Source: an uncultured Alphaproteobacteria bacterium
Lineage (GTDB): Bacteria > Pseudomonadota > Alphaproteobacteria > Rhizobiales > Pleomorphomonadaceae
Length of the DNA stretch: 64,000 bases
Direction of reading: 5' to 3'
Assembly: GCA_937900425.1 (NCBI GenBank)
Contig: CALCDT010000156.1
Location: 1 to 64,000 of the forward strand
Under the pieces are notes generated by a model. That model was given only the letters and a program-made list of their open reading frames with translations, was not told where the DNA came from and searched no databases. Position numbers and translations under genes: made by a program. This document shows, piece by piece, positions 19,095 to 28,300 of the stretch. Positions within the stretch are counted from its first letter, which is position 1. Every line of letters starts with the position of its first letter.

Positions 19095-22000
19095 GTGGCA
19101 GACGAGGGCAACGAGCCGGACCACGACCCCGACGCGGCAGTGCCCGGGACCTCGTCGATCGCGGTCGTCGGAATCGCCGCATCCGGCGCCGAGACGGGCT
19201 CGCTCGAGCGCCTCCTCGCCGCGAGCGCCCTGCTCAGGCACGCCGCCATCGTCGTCATGCTACAACGCAGCGAGGACCTGACCGAACAGCGTCGCATGAC
19301 GATCCGTACGGCGAGCGCTCTCGACCTCGTCGAGATCGCGGACGGTATGGCCGTCGAACCCGGCCGGGTCCATCTCGCCCCGCCCCGCACGAGGGTGACG
19401 CTCGACCGGGGCCGGTTTCTTCTGCGCGAGGCCGGCGAGGACCCCGGAGGGCGGGGAGCGGTCGACGGCTTCCTCGTCTCCCTCGCCGGCGAGGCCGGAG
19501 AACGGGCGGTGGCGGTCGTGCTCGCCGGCATCGGCAGCGACGGCACCCTCGGCCTCACCGCCGTCCGCGAGAACGGCGGCCTCGCCCTCGCCGAATCGGA
19601 CGTTGAAGGAGACGACGGGTCGTTCAATCCGAAGGCGGCGACGGCGGTCGCCGACATCGTCGGCCCGGTCGAGGACCTCGTCCATCGGATCGCCGCGCAA
19701 TTCGCCAGAGTCGGACCCGAGGCCGACGGGTCCGCCGGCAGCGACGATATCGGCGCGATGGTCAGCCGCATCGCCGCCGTGCTGCGCAACCGCACCGGCC
19801 ACGACTTCGAGGGCTACAAGCCCAACACCTTCCAGCGCCGGGTCCAGCGGCGGATGCAGGTGACGCAGACCCGCACGCCGGAGGCCTATCTCGACCTGCT
19901 GCGGAGCGGGCCGGACGAGGCGCGCCACCTTTTCCACGACCTGCTGATCGGCGTCACCCACTTCTTCCGCGACGGCAGGGAGTTCGAGGCGCTGGAGCGC
20001 ACCGTCGTGCCGCGGATCTTCGAGGGCAAGGGCGCGGCCGACAGCGTGCGGATCTGGGTGCCCGGCTGCGCCACCGGCGAGGAGGCCTATTCGATCGCGA
20101 TCCTGCTGCGCGAGCACATGGCGCGCCTCGACACCCCGCCGCAGGTCCAGATCTTCGCGACCGACATCGACACCCGCGCCCTCGCCAAGGCCCGGATCGG
20201 CCGCTACGCCGCCTCGGCGGTCCAGGCGGTCGCGGCCGACCGCCTCGCCCGCTGGTTCGTCAAGGAGGGTGACAGCTGGTGCGTCGTCAAGGATCTCAGG
20301 GAGATGTGCATCTTCTCCCAGCACAATCTCATCAAGGACGCGCCCTTCTCCCGCATCGACCTCGTCTCCTGTCGCAACCTTCTGATCTATCTCAATGCCG
20401 AATTGCAGGCCCGGGTGGTGCCGCTGTTCCACTTCGCACTGCGGCCAGGCGGCTTCCTGTTCCTCGGCAACTCGGAGAACGTGACGCGCCACGGCACGCT
20501 GTTCGCGCCGGTCGACCGTCGCTTCCGCCTCTTCCGCCGCTCCGGATCGGCCGCCCGCGCGATCCCCGACATTCCGCTCTCGGCGAGCGCCGAGCGGTCC
20601 GCCTCACCCGGCGGCTCGCCAGGCGGACGAGCGACCTCCGAAGCCGGCTCGGCGCTCGCCGGGCAGGCCGAGCGGATCATGGAACGCTACGCCCCGGCCT
20701 ATCTGATCGTCGACGAGAACCACGACGTCCTGCACTTCTCCGGCCGCACCGGGCGGTTTCTCGAACCGCAGAGCGGTCTCGCCAGCCTCAACGTCTACAA
20801 TCTGATCCACCGCGACCTGCGCATGGACCTGCGTTCGGCGCTCCACGCCGCCGCCACCAGCCGCGATACCGTCCGGGTCGGCGGGCTGCGGGTCGGCCAG
20901 GCCGGGCGGACCCTGCTCGTCACACTGTCGGTCGAGCCTCTCGATGCCGCGGGCGACCATCCGCAGCGCTTCGCGGTCGTGTTCCAGGACGGGGTCGCGA
21001 CCGACGACGACGGCGGCGGCGTGATCACGATGGCCGGCGGCCGGACCGACGAGCACGTCCAGCGGCTCGAGGAGGAACTGCGCCTCACCCGCGACCGGCT
21101 CCAGGCGACGATCGAGGAACTCGAGAGCACCAACGAGGAGCTCAAGGCGTCCAACGAGGAGTATCAGTCGGTCAACGAGGAGCTGCAGTCGTCGAACGAG
21201 GAGATCGAGACCTCCAAGGAGGAACTGCAGTCGCTGAACGAGGAGTTGCAGACGGTCAACGGCGAACTCGCCCACCGGGTCGAGGAACTGGCCCGCAGCA
21301 ACTCCGACCTCAAGAACCTGTTCGAGAGCACCCAGATCGCGACGATCTTCCTCGACAACGGCCTGCGCATCACCAGCTTCACGCCGGCGATGACGGACAT
21401 CCTCCACCTCATCGACAGCGACATCGGCCGGCCGATCCACCATATCGCCAAGAAGATCGCCTACGAAGATCTCGAAAACGACGTGCGCAAGGTGGTCCGC
21501 ACCCTGACCACGATCGAGCGCGAGACCGTCAATCCGCGCTCGCAGTCCCGCTACCTCACCCGCATCCTGCCCTACCGGAGCATCGCCAACGTCATCGAGG
21601 GGGCCGTCGTCACCTTCCTCGACGTAACGCCGCTGTCGCGTGCCGAGGAGCGGCTGCGCGAGAGCGAGGCGAGGCTGCGGGCGATCGTCGAGGGCATCCC
21701 GCAACTGGTGTGGCGCGCCTCCGCGGGCGGACGCTGGACATGGGCGAGCCCGCAGTGGGCGGCCTTCACCGGGCAGGCCGAGGCGGAGGCGCTCGGTCTC
21801 GGCTGGCTCGAGATGGTGGCGCCGGAGGACCGGCCCGCCGTGCTCGGCGCCTGGGCGCGGGCCGACCAGTCCGGCGCGCTGGACGTCGAACACCGGCTCT
21901 GGCACGCCGCGGGCGGCGCCTTCCGCTCGGTCCATCTCAGGGCGACGCCGCTGCGTGGCGACGACGGCGGCGCGGTCGAATGGTTCGGGACGGCGAGCGA

Positions 22001-22718
22001 CATCGACGACCTCACCAGGCTGCAGGACCGCCAGCAGGTGCTGCTGCACGAGTTGCAGCACCGGGTCCGCAACATCCTCGCCCTGGTGCGTTCGGTCGCC
22101 CTGCGCACCGCCCGCACCAGCGAGGACGTGCAGGGCTACGCCCGGACCCTCGAGGGGCGGATCAACGCCATGGCCCGCACCCAGAACGTGCTGACCAGCG
22201 CGCCGGACGCGACCATCGCCCTGTCCACCATCCTGCGCGACGAGATCGAGGCCAACGGCGGCGAGATCGGCGGGGCGGTCACGCTGTCCGGACCGGATGT
22301 CATCCTCTCCGGCAAGGCCGCGGAGAGCCTGACGCTCGCCCTCCACGAGCTTTCCACCAACGCCGCCAAATACGGCGCCCTCGCTACGCCGGAGGGCCGC
22401 CTCGCCGTGACGTGGACCGTCGAGGCCGGCCCGGCTGGCGAGGCGGTGGCGCTGGTCTGGCAGGAGAGCGCGGTGCCGCGGCCGGTGCCCGGCCGGCGCG
22501 GCTTCGGCTCCGAACTCGTCGAGAACGTCGTGCCCTATGAACTCGGTGGAACAGGAAAGCTCGAATTCGGTTCGGACGGCATACGGTGTCTTCTCGGGCT
22601 GCCCGTCACCGCGGACATCCGTCTGGCGCCTTCGGGAACGGGGGCGGAGGAGATATCGAAACATGGCGAAGGGATCGGGAAGCCTCGCCGGCCGGCGGAT
22701 CCTGGTGGTGGAGGATGA
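19095..22718 (+). CDS. CheB-CheR-PAS-HWE histidine kinase fusion
   Basis: A 1207-residue multidomain signalling protein. The order is: CheB-like domain (about 20-200), CheR methyltransferase (about 215-490) with the SAM motif GCATGEEAYSIA and NLLIYL, a PAS-like segment (about 530-640), a coiled coil made of EEL/NEEL heptads (about 670-745), two further PAS domains (about 750-855 and 865-980), and an HWE/HisKA_2 kinase with LLHELQHRVRN and the N-box ALHELSTNAAKYGAL. In the CheB part Ser30 is kept, but the position of the catalytic His is Met55 (AIVVMLQ), so esterase activity is probably lost. Three small genes follow with overlapping junctions and are its likely signalling partners. Confidence 0.9.
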   Translation: MADEGNEPDHDPDAAVPGTSSIAVVGIAASGAETGSLERLLAASALLRHAAIVVMLQRSEDLTEQRRMTIRTASALDLVEIADGMAVEPGRVHLAPPRTRVTLDRGRFLLREAGEDPGGRGAVDGFLVSLAGEAGERAVAVVLAGIGSDGTLGLTAVRENGGLALAESDVEGDDGSFNPKAATAVADIVGPVEDLVHRIAAQFARVGPEADGSAGSDDIGAMVSRIAAVLRNRTGHDFEGYKPNTFQRRVQRRMQVTQTRTPEAYLDLLRSGPDEARHLFHDLLIGVTHFFRDGREFEALERTVVPRIFEGKGAADSVRIWVPGCATGEEAYSIAILLREHMARLDTPPQVQIFATDIDTRALAKARIGRYAASAVQAVAADRLARWFVKEGDSWCVVKDLREMCIFSQHNLIKDAPFSRIDLVSCRNLLIYLNAELQARVVPLFHFALRPGGFLFLGNSENVTRHGTLFAPVDRRFRLFRRSGSAARAIPDIPLSASAERSASPGGSPGGRATSEAGSALAGQAERIMERYAPAYLIVDENHDVLHFSGRTGRFLEPQSGLASLNVYNLIHRDLRMDLRSALHAAATSRDTVRVGGLRVGQAGRTLLVTLSVEPLDAAGDHPQRFAVVFQDGVATDDDGGGVITMAGGRTDEHVQRLEEELRLTRDRLQATIEELESTNEELKASNEEYQSVNEELQSSNEEIETSKEELQSLNEELQTVNGELAHRVEELARSNSDLKNLFESTQIATIFLDNGLRITSFTPAMTDILHLIDSDIGRPIHHIAKKIAYEDLENDVRKVVRTLTTIERETVNPRSQSRYLTRILPYRSIANVIEGAVVTFLDVTPLSRAEERLRESEARLRAIVEGIPQLVWRASAGGRWTWASPQWAAFTGQAEAEALGLGWLEMVAPEDRPAVLGAWARADQSGALDVEHRLWHAAGGAFRSVHLRATPLRGDDGGAVEWFGTASDIDDLTRLQDRQQVLLHELQHRVRNILALVRSVALRTARTSEDVQGYARTLEGRINAMARTQNVLTSAPDATIALSTILRDEIEANGGEIGGAVTLSGPDVILSGKAAESLTLALHELSTNAAKYGALATPEGRLAVTWTVEAGPAGEAVALVWQESAVPRPVPGRRGFGSELVENVVPYELGGTGKLEFGSDGIRCLLGLPVTADIRLAPSGTGAEEISKHGEGIGKPRRPADPGGGG

Positions 22719-23049
22719 CTGGTTCATCGCGCAGGACATCTGCGAGCTGCTGACCGGTTGCGGTGCAGAGATTCTCGGGCCGCACGGACAGCTTGAGCCG
22801 GGGGTCGACGCGGCCGAAACGGCCGATCCGCTCGACGGGGCGGTGATCGACCTCAACCTTCACGGCGCGGAGACGACCGCGATCCTGGAGCGGCTCGCCG
22901 CCCGGAACGTGCGGTTCGTGATCGTCACCGGTTACGACACCGGCGGTCTCGCCGCAGAATTCACCGCGGCGCCGCGGCTCGTCAAACCTTTCGACGGCCC
23001 GATGCTGCGGGCGGCGGTCGAAAAGGAGATCGGAGGTCGACATGGTTGA
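22663..23049 (+). CDS. Single-domain response regulator overlapping the HWE kinase gene
   Basis: A 128-residue receiver domain with VVEDDW (acidic pocket), Asp63 in VIDLNLHG as phospho-acceptor, the Thr in VTGYD and Lys108 in LVKPFDG. The ATG lies inside the 3' end of the kinase gene (56-bp overlap) and is preceded by the strong ribosome-binding site GGAGGAGA at 22647-22654, which fixes the start. The nested arrangement implies co-expression and makes it the probable phosphorylation target of the HWE kinase. There is no output domain; receivers of this type often compete for or terminate phosphate flow in alphaproteobacterial stress pathways. Confidence 0.87.
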   Translation: MAKGSGSLAGRRILVVEDDWFIAQDICELLTGCGAEILGPHGQLEPGVDAAETADPLDGAVIDLNLHGAETTAILERLAARNVRFVIVTGYDTGGLAAEFTAAPRLVKPFDGPMLRAAVEKEIGGRHG

Positions 23050-23251
23050 GTCCCGCGACAAACGCAACGGCGACATGCCCGTACCGACCGCCGGTCGCAA
23101 CGAGGACGACCTCGGGCCGGTCCCTCCGCGGATCCTCGAACTCGCTCATAAGCTGCAGCAGGCGATTGCGGCCACCCGGCCGAAGCGCGCCGATAGTTCG
23201 GCCGAGGCCGCGGAGATCGCCGAGGCCGAGCGATCGGGAAAAATCCAATGA
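23042..23251 (+). CDS. Small NepR-like peptide (candidate anti-sigma factor)
   Basis: This 69-residue protein overlaps the receiver gene by 8 bp at its start and the next gene by 4 bp at its end. It has a strong ribosome-binding site (GGAGG) 5 bp before the ATG, so it is very likely real. Residues 25-42 (GPVPPRILELAHKLQQAI) resemble the conserved (E)PVPxRxxDLLxxLxxAE helix of NepR, the anti-sigma factor of the alphaproteobacterial general stress response. The first NepR helix is not evident, and the tail is Ala/Glu-rich. The neighbour encodes a REC protein with a sigma2-like domain, the kind of partner NepR binds. The NepR assignment is inference from one motif plus context. Confidence 0.45.
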   Translation: MVESRDKRNGDMPVPTAGRNEDDLGPVPPRILELAHKLQQAIAATRPKRADSSAEAAEIAEAERSGKIQ

Positions 23252-23844
23252 ACGCCCCGCTCCGCGTCCTCGTCGCCGAAGACGACTACATGCTCGCCGA
23301 CGACATCGCCCGTGCCCTCGAAGGGGCCGGCGCGGTCGTCGTCGGGCCGATCCCGACGCTCGACGAGGCGCTCCATCTGGTGCGCGCCCAGCAGGTCGAG
23401 GTCGCGGTGCTCGACATCAACCTGCGCAACAAACTGATCTTTCCGGTCGCCGACGCGCTCAAGGCGAGTGCGGTGCCGATCGTCTTCTACTCGAGCTACG
23501 ACGACATCGCCGTCCCCTCCCGCTTCTCGCAGGCGATCCGGGTCAGCAAGCTTCGCGGGTTGCGCCACCTGATCGACGCGGTGTTCGAGAGCCGCTGCCA
23601 GGACGTCGTCGGCCAGGGCCGGCCCGGCCGCGGCGGCGGCGACATTGGCGACGTCATTCCCGAAATGCGCATTCTTGCCCGCGGCCTCGTCGGCGACGAG
23701 GCGGCGGCCGACGCGCTGGTCGAGGCCGCGCTCGGGGCCGCCGTCGCCGCGGTCGAACGCGGCACCTGGACCGGCAGCGTGCGCGAACGGCTGCTCGTCC
23801 TCGTCCAGGATGCCTTCGAGGAACAGTCGCGGCGGATGAACTGA
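23248..23844 (+). CDS. Receiver protein with C-terminal sigma-region-2-like domain (reverse-order PhyR-like)
   Basis: Residues 1-115 of this 198-residue protein are a receiver domain with AEDD (10-13), Asp56 in VLDINLRN, Ser in FYSSYDD instead of the usual Thr, and Lys101. After a Gly-rich linker, residues 137-196 (IPEMRILARGLVGDEAAADA, then GTW-(x)5-RLLVLVQDAFEEQSRR) read like ECF sigma region 2 (PxLRxxARxLxGDxxxADDLVQ, then GTxLRxWLxxxxRNxFxxxxRR), but without the acidic and aromatic promoter-melting residues. PhyR has a sigma-like domain followed by REC; here the order is reversed. It overlaps the NepR-like gene by 4 bp. A phospho-controlled sigma mimic is a reasonable hypothesis, and a plain receiver of unknown output is the fallback. 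Confidence 0.6.
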   Translation: MNAPLRVLVAEDDYMLADDIARALEGAGAVVVGPIPTLDEALHLVRAQQVEVAVLDINLRNKLIFPVADALKASAVPIVFYSSYDDIAVPSRFSQAIRVSKLRGLRHLIDAVFESRCQDVVGQGRPGRGGGDIGDVIPEMRILARGLVGDEAAADALVEAALGAAVAAVERGTWTGSVRERLLVLVQDAFEEQSRRMN

Positions 23845-23936
23845 GAGCCGCCTGCCGCACGCCGTCGATCATTCCTCCCCGGACCGATGACAGCCGCAGA
23901 CGGTGACGACGTCCCGGTCCCGGCGTCGAGCCGTGT

Positions 23937-24932
23937 TCAGACCAGGCGCGGGATCTGCGCCAGTGCCGCGGGCGCCGTCCGGGCCGAGGTGCCGGCGACG
24001 CGCGGGATCGCGCAGAAGCCGCGATCGCTTTCCCCGATGCGGCTGCGCATCGCTCCGATCATCGTCGCAAGACCCCGCTCCAGCGGGATCGTGGTGCGCC
24101 AGCCGAGCAGGCGGCGGGCGCGATCGGCGCGGCCGACGAAGCCGCCGACGTCGAAGTCACGCGGCTGTGCCTGGCGTACCGGGGCGTCGCTGCCGGCGAG
24201 GCGCACGCAGGTTTCGGCGAGGTCCTGGAGCGTCGTCCCCACCCCCGAGACGAACTGGACAGGCGGCGGCAGGCCGCCCTCGCTCGCCATCACCACGACG
24301 AGGCGGGCGATGCCGTCGGCGACGTCGGCGACGTGGTTGAAGTCGAAGACGTGGTTGCGGCCCTCGACCCGGAGCGGCGCCCCGGTGATCGCGGCGCGAG
24401 CGAAGGCGGGGGCCACCCGGTCGGCGTGGTCGTCGACCGATCCGTAGACGTTGGAGAGGCGGAAGATCGCGGTCCTCAGGCCGGCGTCGCGGGCCGCGAG
24501 CGTCAGGTGCTCGCCGGCGAGTTTCGAGCGGCCGTAGACGTTGATCGGTGCGAGCGGGGCGTCCTCGTCGATCGGCATGCGGGTGACGTGGCCGTAGACC
24601 TCGCGGCTGCCGGCGAAGAGCACGAAGGGCCGCTCGCGGCGGTCGAGGGCGGCCCGCAGCACGTTGCGGGTGCCGCCGACGTTGACCGCGCGGCAGAGGA
24701 GCGGATTGCGCTCGCCCCAGACGACGCGGGAGACCGCGGCGAGATGGACGACGCCGGCACAGCCGGCCATCGCCTCGGCGAGGCGCTCGCCGTCGCGGGT
24801 GTCGTCGACGCGGCGCCCCGTGGAGGTCGAGAGGTCGAAGCTACGGGTGTCGTAGCCGCGAAGCGCGAGGGCCGAGCGCAGGGCGGTTCCGACGAGACCG
24901 GCGCCGCCGGTGACGAGGATGGTCGAGGTCAT
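23937..24932 (-). CDS. NAD-dependent epimerase/dehydratase (extended SDR)
   Basis: A 331-residue extended short-chain dehydrogenase. ILVTGGAGLVG is the Rossmann nucleotide-binding motif, VVHLAAVSR follows strand 4, and the active site is SREVYG with YGRSK (Tyr-x-x-x-Lys). The C-terminal part contains the substrate-binding region (RVEGRNHVFDFNHVADVADG) typical of nucleotide-sugar epimerases and dehydratases such as GalE- or RfbB-like enzymes. The exact substrate is unknown. It is transcribed away from the octad-repeat gene. Together with the GT41 enzyme beyond, this could place nucleotide-sugar supply near a glycosylation system, but that link is inference. Confidence 0.87.
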   Translation of the reverse strand: MTSTILVTGGAGLVGTALRSALALRGYDTRSFDLSTSTGRRVDDTRDGERLAEAMAGCAGVVHLAAVSRVVWGERNPLLCRAVNVGGTRNVLRAALDRRERPFVLFAGSREVYGHVTRMPIDEDAPLAPINVYGRSKLAGEHLTLAARDAGLRTAIFRLSNVYGSVDDHADRVAPAFARAAITGAPLRVEGRNHVFDFNHVADVADGIARLVVVMASEGGLPPPVQFVSGVGTTLQDLAETCVRLAGSDAPVRQAQPRDFDVGGFVGRADRARRLLGWRTTIPLERGLATMIGAMRSRIGESDRGFCAIPRVAGTSARTAPAALAQIPRLV

Positions 24933-25343
24933 CTGGCTTCTCTTCGCTGCTTCGCCCGGAGCGGCATTGTCTACCGCCCGGTCGTCCCGGTGCTCGCCCC
25001 GGATCGTCCCGGAGGTGATCGCAGGAACCGTGCCACCGTGGCCGGCGCCCCGCCGCAGACATCGTCGAACCGACGCAAGTCCCGGAAATCCGGCGATCCT
25101 GTGATTGCCGTCGATTTCGACGCCCCCTGGGCGCTGCCGGGACGCCGCCGGAGCGCCCCGGCCCCGGCGCCGGACGGCAAATCCAAGCCGGCAGCCCTTT
25201 CCCCTCCCGGCAGGAATTGCCGATCCGCCGACGGCCGAACGACCTCCGGTTGTCGGCTCCTGCGGAGGGCCAGTCCCCGCCCGCCTCGCTGTCCGCCCGG
25301 GCTAAGTGGATGGAAAGCTCAATCATCGTCGTAGGTTAGGAGA
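24933..25343. other. Divergent intergenic region, 411 bp, no gene recognised
   Basis: This gap separates the leftward epimerase gene from the rightward octad-repeat gene. Short open frames on both strands have arginine/serine-rich, shadow-like composition. The sequence just before the large gene (25305-25343) is slightly less GC-rich and contains a purine-rich AGGAGA at 25338-25343. I see no consensus promoter or structured RNA. Confidence 0.5.
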
Positions 25344-28300
25344 GTGTCCGGCGCCCACCTGCCGGAGAATCCGGCCAGGGACGCGGGAGTTCGTCTCCGC
25401 GCCTCCGGGTGGCACCGCCGTTGCAGCCGTCGGCTGGCGACATCCCTCGCCCAACCTCATCCGGCCCATGCGCGCGTGACCACCTTATCGGCGATCTCCT
25501 CAGGCACGACCTACGTCGCGGCATCGGCCGCCACCGTGTCCGACGCGCCGGCCGCCGGGGAGACCGCGACCGCTTTCACCGTCGAGGACGGCGAGGCGGC
25601 GGCGGGCGGATCGACGACCTTCTCGCCGTTGCTGATCTCGCTGGACGGCCTCTCGATCACGTCGTCCGACCCCGCCGCCGCCACGCTGACGACGACGCAG
25701 ATCAAGGCGATGACGACGACCGCGATCGCCGCCCTCGGCCTCGAGGAGATCGCCGCCTTCTCGTCCTCGCAGATCGCCGCGCTCTCGGCGGTGCAGGTGA
25801 AGGCCCTCACCACGGAACAGATCGGCGTGCTGTCGACCAGCCAGATCGCCGGCTTCGGCAGTTCGGCGATCGCGGCCTTCACGTCGGACCAGTTCGCCGC
25901 CTTCTCCGCCGAGAACGTCGCCGCGCTGACCCCCGCCCAGTTGCGCGGCTTCACCCAGACCCGGATCACGGGCCTGACCGAGGCGCAGTTCTCCGCCCTG
26001 CGGCCCGCCCAGATCGGCGCCCTCTCGACGACGCAGGTGCGCTCGATCGCCACCGCCCAGGTCGCCGCGCTGTCGCTCGACCAGATCGCCGCCCTGTCGG
26101 CGACCCAGATCGGGGCGCTGACGTCGACGCAGGTGCGGGCGGTGTCCGCGGAGACCATCGCCGCGCTGACGACGACGCAGATCCGCGGCCTCAGCGCCGG
26201 CGGCGTCGCGACCCTCAACGCCGAGCAGTTCGGCGCCCTGTCGGTGACGCAGTTCGCGGCGCTGACGGCCTCTCAGGTCAAGGGCCTCTCGACGACGTCG
26301 ATCGCCGCCCTCGACGAGAGCCGGATCGCCGTGCTGGCGACGACCCAGATCGCGGTGCTGAGCGACAGGCAGGTCGCCGCCCTCGGCGCCACCGGCCTCG
26401 CCGCCCTCGCCACCGAGCAGTTCCGCGCGATCGCCCCGCTCGCCCTCGCCCGACTTCCGACGACCCAGATCGCGGCGCTCGGCACCACGCAGATCGCGGC
26501 GCTGTCGCTGCCTCAGGTCCGCGGGCTGGAGGCGACGACGCTCGACCGGCTGTCGACGACGCAGATCGCGGCGCTCGACACCGGGGCGGTCGCCTCGCTG
26601 TCGACCCGGGCGCTCGCCGGGCTTCGCTCCGACCAGGTTTCGGCGCTGTCGCAGGGGCAGTTCGCCCAGCTCTCCTCCGCCCAGATCGCCTCGCTCTCCA
26701 CGGCCTCGCTCGCCGGCCTGACGCCGACCCAGATCGCGGCGCTGACGACGACGCAGTTGCGCGGCCTCACCGGCAGCGACTTCGCCGCGCTCGAGACGAC
26801 GCAGATCGCCGCGCTCGGCACCGAGCAGATCGCCGCGCTCGGACCGATGCAGCTGCGCGGCTTCACCGAGACCGGTCTCGCGACCCTCGTCGGCGACCGG
26901 CTCGCCGCCCTGACCGCGACCGCCCTCACCGGCCTCACCGCCCAGCAGTTCCGCAGCCTGACCACCGGGCAGCTCACCGACCTGACGACGACGCAGCTCA
27001 GGGCCCTGCCGGTCGGGGCGATCATCAACCTCTCCGCCGAGAAGACGCGCGCGCTCTCCACCGAGCAGGTCGCGGCGCTGACCGTCACCCAGGTGGCCGC
27101 GCTCAACGTCACCACCGTCTCCGCCTTCTCGACCGAGCAGATCGCCGCCCTCGGCTCAGCCCAGATCCGGGCCCTGACGACGAGCGCCCTCTCTGCCCTT
27201 TCGCAGGACCAGATCGGAATGATCGGCGCCGAGGCGCTGGCGACCATCAACTCGACCAGCCTCGCGGCGCTGTCAGCGACCCAGGTCAACGCCCTCTCGG
27301 TCACCGCCTTCGCCAGCCTCTCGACCCGCCAGTTCGCCGGACTGTCCCCCGGCGCCATCGGCGAGCTCGACGCCGCCCATGTCGCGGCGCTGACGTCGAC
27401 GCAGCTCGCCGGCTTGACCTCCCAGCAGCTCCGGGCGATCGGCACCGCCGACCTCGCCGGTCTCTCGACGGACCAGATCGCCGCCCTCACCGCCACCGGC
27501 CTCGGCGCCCTCACCACGACCCAGGTCGGCGCCCTGGCGCCGGAGCAGGTCGCCGCCCTCTCGACCACGCAGATCCGCGGCTTCGGCGCCGCCGCCATCG
27601 CCGCCCTCACACTCGACCAGCTGGCGGTGCTCGACACCGCGCAGATCGCCGCCCTCACCACCACCCAGGCCCGGGGTCTCGGCGCCACCTCCCTCACCGC
27701 CCTGACGCCGACCCAGTTCGAGGCGCTGGCGACGACCCAGATCGCCGCCCTCTCCGGCAGCGCCGTGGCCGGCCTGTCCGAGACCCAGGTCTCCGGGTTG
27801 TCGACCACCCAGTTCGCCGCCCTCGGCACCGCGGCGATCACCGCGCTGACGACGACCCAGGTCGCGGTGCTGTCGACGGCGCAGATTTCGGCGCTGAGCG
27901 CGGCCCAGGCCCGCGCCCTCGGCGGGGCGTCGATCGAGGCACTTTCGGCGGCGCAATTCGGCGCCCTCGGCACCACCCAGCTCGCCGCGCTGGTCGGCAC
28001 CCAGGCCCGCAGCCTCACGACCGCGCAGATCCAGGGGCTCGAGGGCGAGCGGCTGACGGCTCTGACCGGCACGGCGCTCGCGGCGCTCGCCGACACCCAG
28101 GTCGCGGCACTGTCGCTCACCCAGATCGAGACGCTGAAGACCGGCCAGATCTCGGCGCTGTCGACGACCGGCCTGCCGGGCCTCTCCGCCACCATCGTCG
28201 CCGCCCTCGACGGCACCCGCCTCGCGGCCCTGACCGCGGCCCAGGTCGGCTCGCTGGCGAGCACGCAGCTCGCCGCGCTGTCGACCGGCCAGATGGCGGG

